Origin: Flavobacterium psychrophilum
GTDB taxonomy: Bacteria; Bacteroidota; Bacteroidia; Flavobacteriales; Flavobacteriaceae
NCBI GenBank assembly: GCA_945866505.1
Contig: CAMBHH010000091.1
Coordinates: 1-13,525, forward strand
Reading direction: 5' to 3'
DNA: 13,525 bases
Made by a program: the position numbers and the translations under genes. The notes beneath the pieces are model-generated. The model did not search any database and was not told the origin of the DNA. It saw only the letters and a list, made by a program, of their open reading frames with translations. The stretch's first letter is position 1, and every line of letters starts with the position of its first letter. Below are positions 1 to 8,783 of the stretch, one piece after another.

Positions 1-300
1 GGAGCGTCAAAAGCAATGAAAGATGTCGAAATCGAAGACGATGCATTCAAACACATCGAAGCGATTATTCATTCGATGACCCCAAAGGAAAGATCAAAAC
101 CTGCTATAATCGATGTAAAACGAAAAGCTAGAATTGCTAAAGGTTCAGGTACGAAAGTTGAGCAAGTAAATCAATTGATGAAACAGTTTGAGCAAATGAG
201 CAAAATGATGAAGATGATGCAAGGTCCAGGCGGAAAAAATATGATGAAAATGATGGGGAATATGAAAGGAATGCCAGGCGGAATGCAGGGAATGAGGTAG
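1..300 (+). CDS. ffh: Signal recognition particle protein Ffh, C-terminal part (5'-truncated by the window)
   Basis: This is the last 99 codons of Ffh. The reading frame is open from base 1, so the gene begins upstream; the ATG at 16 is internal. Ffh is the SRP54-type GTPase that, with 4.5S RNA, binds signal sequences as they leave the ribosome and delivers the complex to FtsY at the inner membrane. Only the end of the GTPase/linker region and the M domain are visible. The M domain shows the RNA-binding segment RIAKGSGT, then the helix QVNQLMKQFEQM, then a Met/Gly-rich tail (MMKMM, GNMKGMPGGMQGMR). Met-rich M domains line the signal-peptide groove in this family. It ends 96 bp before folD on the same strand. 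Identification is firm; the GTPase motifs lie outside the window. Confidence 0.95.
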   Translation, partial: GASKAMKDVEIEDDAFKHIEAIIHSMTPKERSKPAIIDVKRKARIAKGSGTKVEQVNQLMKQFEQMSKMMKMMQGPGGKNMMKMMGNMKGMPGGMQGMR

Positions 301-301
301 T

Positions 302-328
302 TTTCAGATTGCAGATTTCAGATTGCAG
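302..328. repeat. Two tandem copies of a 13-bp unit, period 14
   Basis: The unit TTTCAGATTGCAG occurs at 302-314 and again at 316-328, separated by one A. It begins two bases after the ffh stop codon. From memory, short intergenic arrays built on CAGATTGCAGATTT are common in Flavobacterium genomes, so this is probably a minimal array of that kind. The rest of the ffh-folD gap (329-396) shows no promoter or terminator I can support. Confidence 0.7.
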
Positions 329-396
329 TGAACAAAAAAACAACACACGAGCGTCAGCGAACTGGCGAAGCAAACAATTAACATCAAACACTTCCT

Positions 397-1278
397 ATGC
401 AACTACTAGACGGAAAAAAAACATCAGAAGATATTAAAAACGAAATTGCTGTTGAAGTTCAAAAGATGAAAGCCGATGGACAAAAAGTGCCTCATTTAGC
501 GGCTGTAATCGTGGGTACAAATGGCGCTAGTTTGACTTATGTAGGAAGCAAAGTGAAATCGTGTCAGCAAATTGGTTTCGAATCGACTTTAGTGGCTTTG
601 CCTGAGACTATTTCAGAGGAGGAATTATTAAACAAAATCAAGGAACTCAACGAAGATAATAACTTGGATGGTTATATCGTTCAATTGCCTTTGCCAAAAC
701 ATATCGACGAGCAAAAAATCTTGATGGCCATTGATCCTGACAAAGATGTCGATGGTTTTCATCCGACTAATTTTGGAAAAATGGCATTGGAAATGGAAAC
801 ATTTTTGCCAGCCACTCCCTATGGAATAATGGAATTATTAGAGCGGTACAAAGTAGAAACTTCAGGAAAACATACTGTTGTTATTGGACGAAGTCACATT
901 GTGGGAAGACCAATGAGTATTTTGATGAGCCGCAAAGGATATCCGGGAGATTCAACAGTAACGTTAACGCACAGTAGAACCAAAAACATTGAAGAATACA
1001 CCAAAAATGCCGATATTATCATAACCGCTCTTGGGGTTCCCAATTATTTGAAAGCTGATATGGTAAAAGATGGAGTAGTAGTAATCGATGTTGGAATCAC
1101 TAGAGTAGAAGATGCTTCACATCCAAAAGGATATGTAATCACTGGCGATGTAGATTTTGCAAGTGTAAGTCCAAAATCTTCTTTCATCACTCCAGTTCCG
1201 GGTGGAGTAGGGCCAATGACCATTGCAATGTTGTTGAAAAATACACTTTTAGCACGAAAAATTAGAAGTAGAAAATAA
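397..1278 (+). CDS. folD: Bifunctional methylenetetrahydrofolate dehydrogenase / methenyltetrahydrofolate cyclohydrolase FolD
   Basis: FolD interconverts 5,10-methylene-THF, 5,10-methenyl-THF and 10-formyl-THF in the cytoplasm, using NADP(H), and so supplies one-carbon units for purines and formyl-Met-tRNA. At 293 aa it is full length. Visible landmarks are the active-site segment YVGSKVKSC (Tyr48, Lys52, Cys56; Lys52 matches the catalytic lysine of the family), QLPLP at 96-100, DKDVDGFHP at 115-123, the nucleotide-binding GRSHIVGRP at 164-172, and the C-terminal signature [10 protein letters not shown] at 266-275. The start at 397 gives the usual N-terminus MQLLDGK; no Shine-Dalgarno is evident, which is normal for this phylum. 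It follows ffh on the same strand, so co-transcription is possible. No key residue appears to be missing. Confidence 0.97.
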   Translation: MQLLDGKKTSEDIKNEIAVEVQKMKADGQKVPHLAAVIVGTNGASLTYVGSKVKSCQQIGFESTLVALPETISEEELLNKIKELNEDNNLDGYIVQLPLPKHIDEQKILMAIDPDKDVDGFHPTNFGKMALEMETFLPATPYGIMELLERYKVETSGKHTVVIGRSHIVGRPMSILMSRKGYPGDSTVTLTHSRTKNIEEYTKNADIIITALGVPNYLKADMVKDGVVVIDVGITRVEDASHPKGYVITGDVDFASVSPKSSFITPVPGGVGPMTIAMLLKNTLLARKIRSRK

Positions 1279-1427
1279 ATGCATTGTGAATTTTTTTCAA
1301 AAATAGAATACATTATCCATTTTAAATGCTTTCAATATGAAATGAGCATAGCGGAAATGCGATGCAAACACCGATGAAGATATGTGCGAATTACATATGA
1401 CCAATAAAAAACAATAATTATCAACAT

Positions 1428-3044
1428 ATGAAAAGAAGATCCTTTTTAACGGCTACAACTTTAGCAACAGTAGGAATCGCAACGCTCTTAGTGGAAAGTT
1501 GTGTTGATGCAAAAAAAAATACTGATGATAATAATGGTGCTTCTTCTGACGAATTTGAACTTGATGAAGAAACCATCAGTAGTTTGAAAGACAAGTTGGC
1601 TTCGGGGAAATATAATTCGGAACAATTAGTGGATTTGTATTTAAAACGAATTGAAGAAATTGATAAAAACGGTGCAAAGTTAAATTCAATTATAGAAATA
1701 AACCCTGAGGCTATTTCAATTGCAAAGCAAATGGATAGTGAAAGAAAAGAGGGTAAAGTTAGAGGGCCACTTCACGGTATTCCAGTGGTTATAAAAGACA
1801 ATATTGACACTGCGGATAAAATGCAAACCACTGCTGGTGCATTAGCAATGAATGGAAATGTTGCTTCTAAAGATGCTTTTATTGTAAAAAAATTACGTGA
1901 TGCTGGTGCTATAATTATTGGTAAAACTAATTTAAGCGAATGGGCCAATTTTCGTTCGACACAATCCAGTTCAGGATGGAGCAGTAGAGGCGGTCAAACT
2001 AAGAATCCCTATATTTTAGATCATAATCCGTGTGGTTCTAGTGCAGGTTCTGGGACTGCAGTAGCGGCAAACCTTTGTGTTGTTGCTGTGGGAACCGAAA
2101 CCGATGGTTCCGTTGTTTGTCCAGCTTCTGTAAATGGCATTGTTGGAATAAAACCAACCGTTGGGTTGGTAAGCCGGTCTGGAATCATTCCAATTTCAAA
2201 AACTCAGGATACGGCTGGACCAATGGCAAGAACTGTGACAGATGCTGCCATTTTATTGGGTGTTCTTGCTGGAATTGATCAATCCGATGCTATAACAAAC
2301 GAAAGTAACGGAAAATCTTTAGTTGATTATACTCCATTTTTGGATTTGAATGCATTGAAAGGGAAACGCATTGGAATTGAAAAGAAACCGCAAGGCAATA
2401 ATCAATTTATTAATGCACTCTTTTCTAAAGCGATTGATGTATTAAAACAAAATGGTGCTACCATTATTGAAATTGACTACATAGATAAAATTAATGCATT
2501 AGGCGAAGCGGAGTTTGAAGTTTTGCAATATGAATTTAAAGACGGATTAAACCACTATTTAGCAACAGCAAACGCCAAGGTAAAAACTTTAAAAGACGTT
2601 ATTGATTTTAATTCAGCAAATGAAAATCAAGCTATGCCTTATTTTAAACAGGAAACATTGGAAAGTTCCAATTTGAAAGCTGGACTTACAGATAAAAAAT
2701 ATCTCGATGCACTAGAAAAAAGCCATATTGGCAGTAAGAAAATTTTAGATGCTGTTTTTAATGAAAATAAACTAGATGCCATTTGCGGAATTACCATGGG
2801 GCCCTCTTGCAGTATTGATATGATTTATGGAGATCGTTGGGGAGACTATTCTTTGACGATGCCGGCTGCAATCAATGGTTATCCTCATATAACCGTTCCT
2901 GGGGGAAAAGTATATGATTTACCAGTTGGTTTTTCCTTTTTTGGAATAGCTTACAGCGAACCAAAACTGATTGGAATGGGGTATGCTTATGAACAAGCTA
3001 CAAAAAACAGAATAAAACCAGCGTTCAAAAAATCGTTTTTGTAG
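1428..3044 (+). CDS. Amidase-signature family enzyme, Pam (peptide amidase)-like, putative exported lipoprotein
   Basis: A 538-aa amidase-signature hydrolase. The Ser-cisSer-Lys triad can be placed at Lys123 (in VVIKDNID), Ser204 (in CGSSAGSG) and Ser228 (in TETDGS). The Ser-Ser spacing of 24 equals that of fatty acid amide hydrolase and the bacterial peptide amidase Pam. The blocks SGWSSRGGQTKNP, TETDGSVVCPA and KPTVGLVSRSGIIPIS resemble Pam of Stenotrophomonas as I remember it, an enzyme that removes C-terminal amide groups from peptides. Subfamily and substrate are therefore inference. The N-terminus MKRRSFLTATTLATVGIATL is Tat-like (twin Arg, then a hydrophobic stretch) and ends in VESC at 22-25, an acceptable lipobox, so an exported lipoprotein is likely. 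Acidic residues follow about eight residues after the Cys. The gene stands alone: 149 bp downstream of folD and converging on the next gene with no spacer. Confidence 0.88.
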   Translation: MKRRSFLTATTLATVGIATLLVESCVDAKKNTDDNNGASSDEFELDEETISSLKDKLASGKYNSEQLVDLYLKRIEEIDKNGAKLNSIIEINPEAISIAKQMDSERKEGKVRGPLHGIPVVIKDNIDTADKMQTTAGALAMNGNVASKDAFIVKKLRDAGAIIIGKTNLSEWANFRSTQSSSGWSSRGGQTKNPYILDHNPCGSSAGSGTAVAANLCVVAVGTETDGSVVCPASVNGIVGIKPTVGLVSRSGIIPISKTQDTAGPMARTVTDAAILLGVLAGIDQSDAITNESNGKSLVDYTPFLDLNALKGKRIGIEKKPQGNNQFINALFSKAIDVLKQNGATIIEIDYIDKINALGEAEFEVLQYEFKDGLNHYLATANAKVKTLKDVIDFNSANENQAMPYFKQETLESSNLKAGLTDKKYLDALEKSHIGSKKILDAVFNENKLDAICGITMGPSCSIDMIYGDRWGDYSLTMPAAINGYPHITVPGGKVYDLPVGFSFFGIAYSEPKLIGMGYAYEQATKNRIKPAFKKSFL

Positions 3045-3914
3045 TTAATTTTTGTTTTGTATAAACCCAACCACTTTTTCAATCACCTCAGCATTTCCCA
3101 ATATTTTGCGATGCCCTAAACCTTCCGTTAAAAACAATTCTCCGTTTTTTAGGTGTTTGTGGATGTGAATTCCGGCTGTTACTGGAACTTCGGTGTCGTT
3201 TTTATCGTGAATGACCAAAACAGGAATAGCGATTTCCATTGCCGCTTTGTAAGCAGAATAATCATCCATATTTACATCATATTTTTTTTCAAAATGCAAG
3301 CGTAATTGGGTACTTGTGCTAGGTTTCAATTCTAATTTTGTTACAAAATCGTCTATTATACCTTGAACAGCATCACCACTACCTATAATTGCTAACCGAT
3401 ATATTGCCAATCCATTTTTTGTAGCATTTAGCAATGACATTCCTCCTAAAGAATGACCCACAGCGGCTTCGAATGGACCAAATTGCTTTTCAATCTCTAA
3501 TATTGTTTCTATAAATTCAGACATTATAGTAGTGCTTCCGGGTGATTTTCCGTGTGCTGGAGCATCAAAACTGATGGTTGAATACCCCGATTTTATCAAT
3601 TCATCGGCGATTTTGAAAAGTTGCGTTCCTCGTCCAGACCATCCGTGCGATAGTAAAATTTTCTTCTCACTTTTGCCATATTGATAGGTCATCACTTTTT
3701 TGTTTATAGCAGGAATTTCAATTAATTTTTGAATGCTTTTGCTCTCCATTTCCAATTCCCTTTTTGGAGTACAGTGTTTTATAGGAGTTGTAAATAATTT
3801 TGCCGAAAAAAGAACTGATAATTTTGGCGAAATTGAAGCAATAATTTTACTAAACAGCAGTATAAGTTTAGGAATTTTCAACGATTGTTTGTGATTTGAA
3901 GTTTTTTTTGGCAT
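3045..3914 (-). CDS. Alpha/beta-fold hydrolase (serine hydrolase), substrate unknown
   Basis: A 289-aa alpha/beta hydrolase. The nucleophile elbow is GHSLGG at 153-158 (Ser155). The oxyanion-hole region is LSHGWSGRG at 88-96, with SFDAPAHGKS at 115-124 after strand 4. The likely acid is Asp240 (or Asp237) in IHDKND, and the likely base is His268 in GLGHRK, so the triad looks intact. The first ~45 residues are basic and hydrophobic (IPKLILLFSKIIASISPKLSVLF) and could anchor the protein to the membrane; they do not resemble a cleavable signal peptide with a clear cleavage site. It is transcribed away from glgA and towards the amidase; its stop codon directly abuts the amidase stop. The substrate cannot be inferred from the sequence. 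Esterase and lipase-like roles are both possible. Confidence 0.88.
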   Translation of the reverse strand: MPKKTSNHKQSLKIPKLILLFSKIIASISPKLSVLFSAKLFTTPIKHCTPKRELEMESKSIQKLIEIPAINKKVMTYQYGKSEKKILLSHGWSGRGTQLFKIADELIKSGYSTISFDAPAHGKSPGSTTIMSEFIETILEIEKQFGPFEAAVGHSLGGMSLLNATKNGLAIYRLAIIGSGDAVQGIIDDFVTKLELKPSTSTQLRLHFEKKYDVNMDDYSAYKAAMEIAIPVLVIHDKNDTEVPVTAGIHIHKHLKNGELFLTEGLGHRKILGNAEVIEKVVGFIQNKN

Positions 3915-4089
3915 TTTAATAAATTTTCATTTGATTTGTTATTTGGTAGATAATTTTACTAAATTTAGAAAGATAAATATAACAATTTTATTTGTTTACT
4001 TTTACCTATAACGATAGCGTAAATAGTAACAGCAATATTGTTTTAATACTATTGTTTTTATACAACATTGAAAAGGCTAAAAAATTAGA
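3915..4089. promoter_or_regulatory. Divergent intergenic region between the hydrolase gene and glgA
   Basis: These 175 bp separate two divergent genes and so should hold both promoters; no more precise call is safe. The region is very AT-rich. On the plus strand TACTTTTA (3997-4004) and TACTATTG (4047-4054) each match seven of eight positions of the Bacteroidota -7 box (TAnnTTTG), but neither has a TTTG box at the usual distance upstream. On the minus strand TAAATTTA, with a TTG 15 bases upstream, is a weak candidate for the hydrolase. The glgA leader ends in the A-rich AAAAATTAGA directly before the ATG, similar to the leader of glgE. Confidence 0.4.
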
Positions 4090-5517
4090 ATGGAAATAAT
4101 TCACATCGCAGCAGAATGTTATCCAGTAGCAAAAGTCGGTGGATTGGGGGATGTTGTAGGGGCGTTGCCAAAATATCATAGCAAAGCGGGACACAATGTG
4201 AAGGTGGTTATTCCTTATTACAACACAAAATTCATCCATGAAAACGAATTTGATTGTGTGTATTCTGATTTTGTAAAATTGGGAAATTTTAATTTTCCAT
4301 TCCATATTCAAAAGGAAAGAAGCACTGTTTTAGGTTTCGAATTGTATTTGGTCGAAATTCCTGAGCTCTTTGATAGAAATGAAGTTTATGGTTACGAAGA
4401 TGATATCGAGCGATTTGTATCATTTCAAATAGCTTTTTTGAATTGGATTAATTCCCGAGCAACGGTTCCGGATGTTATCCATTGTCACGATCATCATACA
4501 GGATTGATTCCTTTTATGATGCAGTTGGCCTTTAAATATGAGAAATTACAAAATGTGCCAACGGTGATTACGATTCATAATGCGATTTATCAAGGACAAT
4601 TTGGTTTTGATAAATTGTATTATTTGCCAGAGTTTGATTTGTCGAAAGTGACAGTTTTAGAATGGGATAATAAAATTAATTCCTTGGCAACAGCCATCAA
4701 ATGTGCATCGGCAGTATCGACTGTTTCGCCAAATTTTCTAAATGAAATCAATAATTTTGGATATGGTTTAGAATCTTTATTTAACCTTGTAAGGCATAAA
4801 TCCAGAGGAATTTTGAACGGAATTGATACGGAAGTTTGGAATCCAGAAAAGGATAAAATGATATTTGCCAATTATACAATTAAAACGGTCGAAAAGGGGA
4901 AAAAGGCCAATAAAGAAAAGCTTTGTAGTCAATTTGATTTAGATCCAACCAAACCGCTTTTTAGTTTTATTGGAAGATTATTAGAAGAAAAAGGAGCCGA
5001 TTTATTGCCACACGCAGCAGCATCGGCATTGTCAGAAAGTTTTAAGGATATTAATATTTTAATATTAGGCTCAGGAAATGCATCGATAGAAAATCAATTG
5101 AGTCATTTAATTGCGAGTTTCAAAGGGAATTACAATGTTTTCATTGGTTATAATGAAGAATTGGCACATCAAATTTATGCTGCTTCTGATTTTTTGTTGA
5201 TGCCATCAAGAGTGGAACCTTGCGGTTTGAATCAGATGTATTCGTTCAGATACGGAACCATTCCCATTGTGAGAAGAACAGGAGGATTGAAAGATACCGT
5301 TATTGACATTGGAGATAATGGAAATGGAATTTGCCACGATCAGGCATCTATTGTGGATATTTGTTATTCGATTCAAAGAGCTGTAAAGTTGTATGCTGAC
5401 AAAAAGAGTCTTAATAATATTCGAAAAACAGGAATGACCATTGACCACTCTTGGGAAAGTGTTTGTCAAGAATATATAGAAATGTACCATTTAATAACTA
5501 ACAAAAATGAAAGCTAA
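4090..5517 (+). CDS. glgA: Glycogen synthase GlgA (ADP-glucose-dependent, GT5)
   Basis: GlgA transfers glucose from ADP-glucose to the non-reducing end of alpha-1,4-glucan. At 475 aa it is almost the same length as E. coli GlgA. The N-terminal Rossmann domain starts at residue 1 and carries the ADP-glucose-binding KVGGLGDV (Lys15-Val22). HCHDHHTGL at 131-139 and TVSPNF at 211-216 are typical of GT5. The C-terminal domain carries FIGRLLEEKGAD (293-304) and the signature SRVEPCGLNQ (373-382), where Glu376 is the conserved catalytic-site Glu, followed by GTIPIVRRTGGLKDTV. These features are GT5-type and not those of the GT4 GlgM of mycobacteria, so the expected product is glucan and not maltose-1-phosphate. 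It is the first gene of the cluster; its last 11 bp overlap glgC, which suggests translational coupling. Confidence 0.97.
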   Translation: MEIIHIAAECYPVAKVGGLGDVVGALPKYHSKAGHNVKVVIPYYNTKFIHENEFDCVYSDFVKLGNFNFPFHIQKERSTVLGFELYLVEIPELFDRNEVYGYEDDIERFVSFQIAFLNWINSRATVPDVIHCHDHHTGLIPFMMQLAFKYEKLQNVPTVITIHNAIYQGQFGFDKLYYLPEFDLSKVTVLEWDNKINSLATAIKCASAVSTVSPNFLNEINNFGYGLESLFNLVRHKSRGILNGIDTEVWNPEKDKMIFANYTIKTVEKGKKANKEKLCSQFDLDPTKPLFSFIGRLLEEKGADLLPHAAASALSESFKDINILILGSGNASIENQLSHLIASFKGNYNVFIGYNEELAHQIYAASDFLLMPSRVEPCGLNQMYSFRYGTIPIVRRTGGLKDTVIDIGDNGNGICHDQASIVDICYSIQRAVKLYADKKSLNNIRKTGMTIDHSWESVCQEYIEMYHLITNKNES

Positions 5518-6787
5518 AAAGAAAAGTGTTGTTGCAATTATTCTAGGTGGAGGACAAGGATCCAGATTATACCCATTGACAGAATCCCGTTCGAAACCTG
5601 CCGTGCCAATCGGAGGAAAATACAGATTGGTCGATATTCCGATTTCTAACTGTATGAATTCGGACATTAATAGAATATTTGTGTTGACCCAATTCAATTC
5701 GGCTTCACTAAATGCACATATCAAGAATACGTACCATTTTAGTATTTTCAGTCATGCCTTCGTTGATATTTTGGCAGCAGAGCAAACTCCTGATAATCCA
5801 AGATGGTTTCAAGGCACCGCCGATGCAGTACGACAGTGTATGCCGCATTTTCTAAATCACGAATTTGATTACGCGATGATTCTTTCGGGCGACCAATTGT
5901 ATCAGATGGATTTAAATGAAATGATAGAAGAACACATTAAAAATGAAGCCGATATTTCTATTGCTACTTTGCCAGTAAATGCTAAAGACGCACCTGAATT
6001 TGGAATTTTAAAGACCAACTCTGACAGTTTTATAGAGTCTTTCATAGAAAAACCTGCAAAGGAATTACTGCCGGAATGGGAATCGGAAGTGAGCGATCAG
6101 ATGAAAAGTGAAGGTAAATTATATTTGGCTTCTATGGGAATTTATATTTTTAATAGAAATTTCTTGAAAGAGGTTATGGGAGATCCTAGTACTAAAGATT
6201 TTGGAAAAGAAATCATTCCTCAAGCTGTAGGGCATAAAAAAATCTTCAGTTTTCAGTATGAAGGATATTGGACAGATATTGGAAATATAGATTCCTTTTT
6301 TGAAGCGAATATTGGGCTAACAGATGATTTACCGCATTTCAATTTATTTGATGACGCTAATAAAATTTACACTCGCCCACGATTGTTGCCGCCTACCAAA
6401 TTCAAAAAAACAAATATAGACAAATCGATAATGGCCGATGGTTGTATTATAAATGCCAAAGAAATTGTTCGTTCTGTTATTGGAAATCGTTCTAGAATTG
6501 GTATTGATACGATTATTCAAAATACATATGTAATGGGAAATGATTTTTATCAAAGTATTGATGAAATGATTAGGGACGCGGAAAACAAAAAACAATTGAT
6601 AGGAATCGGTGACAGATGTTTTATAAATAATGCCATTGTCGATAAAAATTGTAGAATTGGAAATGATGTTTATATCAATGGAGGAAAGCATTTGGAGGAT
6701 GTTACAAATGAATTATATATGATTAAACAAGGGATTGTTGTCATCAGGAAAGGGGCTAACATTCCAGATGGCTTCACGATAAAATAG
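5507..6787 (+). CDS. glgC: Glucose-1-phosphate adenylyltransferase GlgC (ADP-glucose pyrophosphorylase)
   Basis: GlgC makes ADP-glucose and pyrophosphate from glucose-1-phosphate and ATP and is normally the control point of the classical glycogen route. The 426-aa protein has the nucleotidyltransferase domain first: GGGQGSRLYPLT (14-25), SKPAVPIGGKYRLVDIP (29-45), WFQGTADAVRQ (100-110), SGDQLYQMD (127-135) and the glucose-1-phosphate-binding EKP (181-183). A C-terminal left-handed beta-helix follows, ending in QGIVVIRKGANIPDG. The segments WFQGTADAVRQ, MGNDFYQSIDE and VDKNCRIGNDV resemble plant and cyanobacterial enzymes more than the E. coli type. The ATG lies inside the end of glgA (11-bp overlap), so translation is probably coupled. 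GlgC follows GlgA here, the reverse of the E. coli order. Confidence 0.97.
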   Translation: MKAKKKSVVAIILGGGQGSRLYPLTESRSKPAVPIGGKYRLVDIPISNCMNSDINRIFVLTQFNSASLNAHIKNTYHFSIFSHAFVDILAAEQTPDNPRWFQGTADAVRQCMPHFLNHEFDYAMILSGDQLYQMDLNEMIEEHIKNEADISIATLPVNAKDAPEFGILKTNSDSFIESFIEKPAKELLPEWESEVSDQMKSEGKLYLASMGIYIFNRNFLKEVMGDPSTKDFGKEIIPQAVGHKKIFSFQYEGYWTDIGNIDSFFEANIGLTDDLPHFNLFDDANKIYTRPRLLPPTKFKKTNIDKSIMADGCIINAKEIVRSVIGNRSRIGIDTIIQNTYVMGNDFYQSIDEMIRDAENKKQLIGIGDRCFINNAIVDKNCRIGNDVYINGGKHLEDVTNELYMIKQGIVVIRKGANIPDGFTIK

Positions 6788-6841
6788 AAATCTCAATTAA
6801 GATATGTAACTCTCAACTTCGTAGAATTTTAAAATTAGAAA

Positions 6842-8776
6842 ATGCAGAATCAAACCCGAATAGTAATTGAAAACGTGATGCCACAATTGGATGGTGGTAT
6901 CAATCCAATAAAAAGAATTGTAAATCAGAATGTAAATGTAAGCGCAGATGTTTTTTCTGATGGTCACGACGTCATAGAATGTTGTGTTAAATTCAAAAAT
7001 GAAAATGACAAAAAATGGCAAGAAGTTCGCATGAAACCAACCGTTAACGATAGTTGGAATGCCAGTTTTAAAGTAGAAAAACAAGGATATTATACCTATT
7101 TTGTGGAAGGTTGGGTCGATTATGCTTTGAATTGGCAACATGGAACCCAACGAAAAATTCAAGACAACCAATATGTAAAATCGGAACTATTAGAAGGTGC
7201 TGAATATGTTCAAGCTATTTTAGATGTTGTCGATCCACACGAAAAAGATTATTTGAACACATTGGTTTATTATTTCACTACGGAACACGAATACGATAAT
7301 GCTATTCGTGAAGCTACTTCTCCACATTTGAATTACCTTTTCAAGAAACATCCAAAACGGTTTTTAGAAAATAAATCTTTAGAATTGAAAGTTTATGTAG
7401 ATAGAAAAAAAGCATTGTTCAGTACTTGGTATGAATTTTTTCCACGTTCAGCCTCTTCTGAAGAAGGAAAGCACGGAACTTTCAAAGATTGCGAAAGGTT
7501 GTTGCAAAGAGTGGCTTCGATGGGTTTTGATACTTTGTATTTTCCACCCATACATCCTATTGGGGAAGTGAATCGAAAAGGAAAAAACAATGCTACCAAC
7601 GCAGAACCGGGAGATGTGGGTTCACCTTGGGGAATTGGTTCACAATACGGTGGACATAAATCTACTCATCCAGAATTAGGAAGTATCGAAGATTTCAAAT
7701 CTTTGGTCAAAAAAGCCAAAGAGTTAGGAATCGAAGTAGCAATGGATTATGCACTACAAGCTGCTCCGGATCATCCTTATGTGAAAGATTTTCCGCAATG
7801 GTTCAAGTGGCGCCCTGATGGAACAGTGCAATATGCTGAAAATCCTCCCAAAAAATACCAAGATATTCAACCCATTTATTTTGAAAGTAGCGATTGGAAA
7901 AATCTTTGGAAAGAATTGTTAGATGTTGCCTTGTTTTGGATTGAAGAGTGCGATGTTAAGATTTATAGAGTTGATAATCCGCATACTAAACCTTTCTATT
8001 TCTGGGGTTGGTTGATTGGTGAAATCAAGAAAAAACATCCCGATGTATTGTTCTTGGCCGAAGCTTTTACTCGTCCAAAAATTATGAATGAATTAGCCAA
8101 ACAAGGATTTTCACAATCGTATACCTATTTTACTTGGCGAAGTTCTAAACACGAATTGACGGAATATGTCGAAGAATTGACAAAATCCGATCAAAAAGAA
8201 TTTTACCGTCCCAACTTTTGGCCTAATACTCCCGATATTAATCCCGGGCATTTGCAACACGGAAATGAATCAATTCATCTTCAGCGATATTTCTTAGCAG
8301 CAACATTAAGTTCTAGTATTGGAATTTACGGTCCAGTTTTCGAATATCAAATTTCAACGCCGTTGGCTCCGGGCAAGGAAGAGTATCTGAATTCTGAAAA
8401 ATATGAATGTATTAAATGGGATTGGGACAAGCAGAATAAAATTACTACTGTTATAAGCAGAATTAACAAAATCAGAAATGACCATGCTTCTTTGCAGCAA
8501 ACAAATAACATTATTTTTTGTGCTACCAACAATGATAAGGTGATGGCTTTTTATAAATTTGATGATGAAAAGCAAGACGAAACGCTGATGGTTGTAAGTC
8601 TCGATTCTAATTATACCGCTCAATCTATGGTTTTGTTGCCCAATGAGTTGTTTAGTAAACTTCCACTGAAAATCACCGATTTAATCACCGGAAATAGTTA
8701 TATTTGGGATAAAGAATGGAATTTTGTGGAGATTTCGGCGGATTTACCGTTCCATTTGTTTAAAGTTGAACGATAA
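6842..8776 (+). CDS. glgE: Alpha-1,4-glucan:maltose-1-phosphate maltosyltransferase GlgE (GH13_3)
   Basis: GlgE transfers the maltosyl unit of alpha-maltose-1-phosphate to the non-reducing end of alpha-1,4-glucan and releases phosphate. At 644 aa it is close to the usual length. An N-terminal all-beta domain (about 1-110, with the family-like FVEGWVDYALNWQ) precedes the GH13 barrel. STWYEFFPRS (194-203) and PPIHPIGEVNRKGKNN (235-250) are characteristic. The catalytic residues are Asp378 (nucleophile, in YRVDNPHTKP), Glu407 (acid/base, in FLAEAFTRP) and Asp465 (in NTPDINPGH). EYLNSEKYE (514-522) is also typical. RVDNPHTKP distinguishes it from hydrolytic amylases. It lies 54 bp downstream of glgC, so it probably belongs to the same transcript; its leader AAAATTAGAAA resembles that of glgA. 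The partner enzyme Mak lies 700 bp further on, beyond an unrelated inserted gene. Confidence 0.96.
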   Translation: MQNQTRIVIENVMPQLDGGINPIKRIVNQNVNVSADVFSDGHDVIECCVKFKNENDKKWQEVRMKPTVNDSWNASFKVEKQGYYTYFVEGWVDYALNWQHGTQRKIQDNQYVKSELLEGAEYVQAILDVVDPHEKDYLNTLVYYFTTEHEYDNAIREATSPHLNYLFKKHPKRFLENKSLELKVYVDRKKALFSTWYEFFPRSASSEEGKHGTFKDCERLLQRVASMGFDTLYFPPIHPIGEVNRKGKNNATNAEPGDVGSPWGIGSQYGGHKSTHPELGSIEDFKSLVKKAKELGIEVAMDYALQAAPDHPYVKDFPQWFKWRPDGTVQYAENPPKKYQDIQPIYFESSDWKNLWKELLDVALFWIEECDVKIYRVDNPHTKPFYFWGWLIGEIKKKHPDVLFLAEAFTRPKIMNELAKQGFSQSYTYFTWRSSKHELTEYVEELTKSDQKEFYRPNFWPNTPDINPGHLQHGNESIHLQRYFLAATLSSSIGIYGPVFEYQISTPLAPGKEEYLNSEKYECIKWDWDKQNKITTVISRINKIRNDHASLQQTNNIIFCATNNDKVMAFYKFDDEKQDETLMVVSLDSNYTAQSMVLLPNELFSKLPLKITDLITGNSYIWDKEWNFVEISADLPFHLFKVER

Positions 8777-8783
8777 TTAAATT

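Noticed and set aside
1330..1345. Small hairpin TTTCAATATGAAA downstream of folD as a possible terminator
   Set aside because: The stem is only five pairs with a three-base loop, and no T-run follows.
1397..1417. A six-codon reading frame (MTNKKQ) just upstream of the amidase, with ACATATGA repeated at both ATGs
   Set aside because: It is too short to separate from chance, has no sign of a regulatory peptide, and the 8-base repeat is plausible by chance in AT-rich DNA.
6344..7171. Two long open frames on the minus strand (6344-6691 and 6797-7171)
   Set aside because: They lie antisense to the firmly identified glgC and glgE, are rich in Phe, Ile and Tyr as expected from reading A/T-rich codons backwards, and show no family motif.
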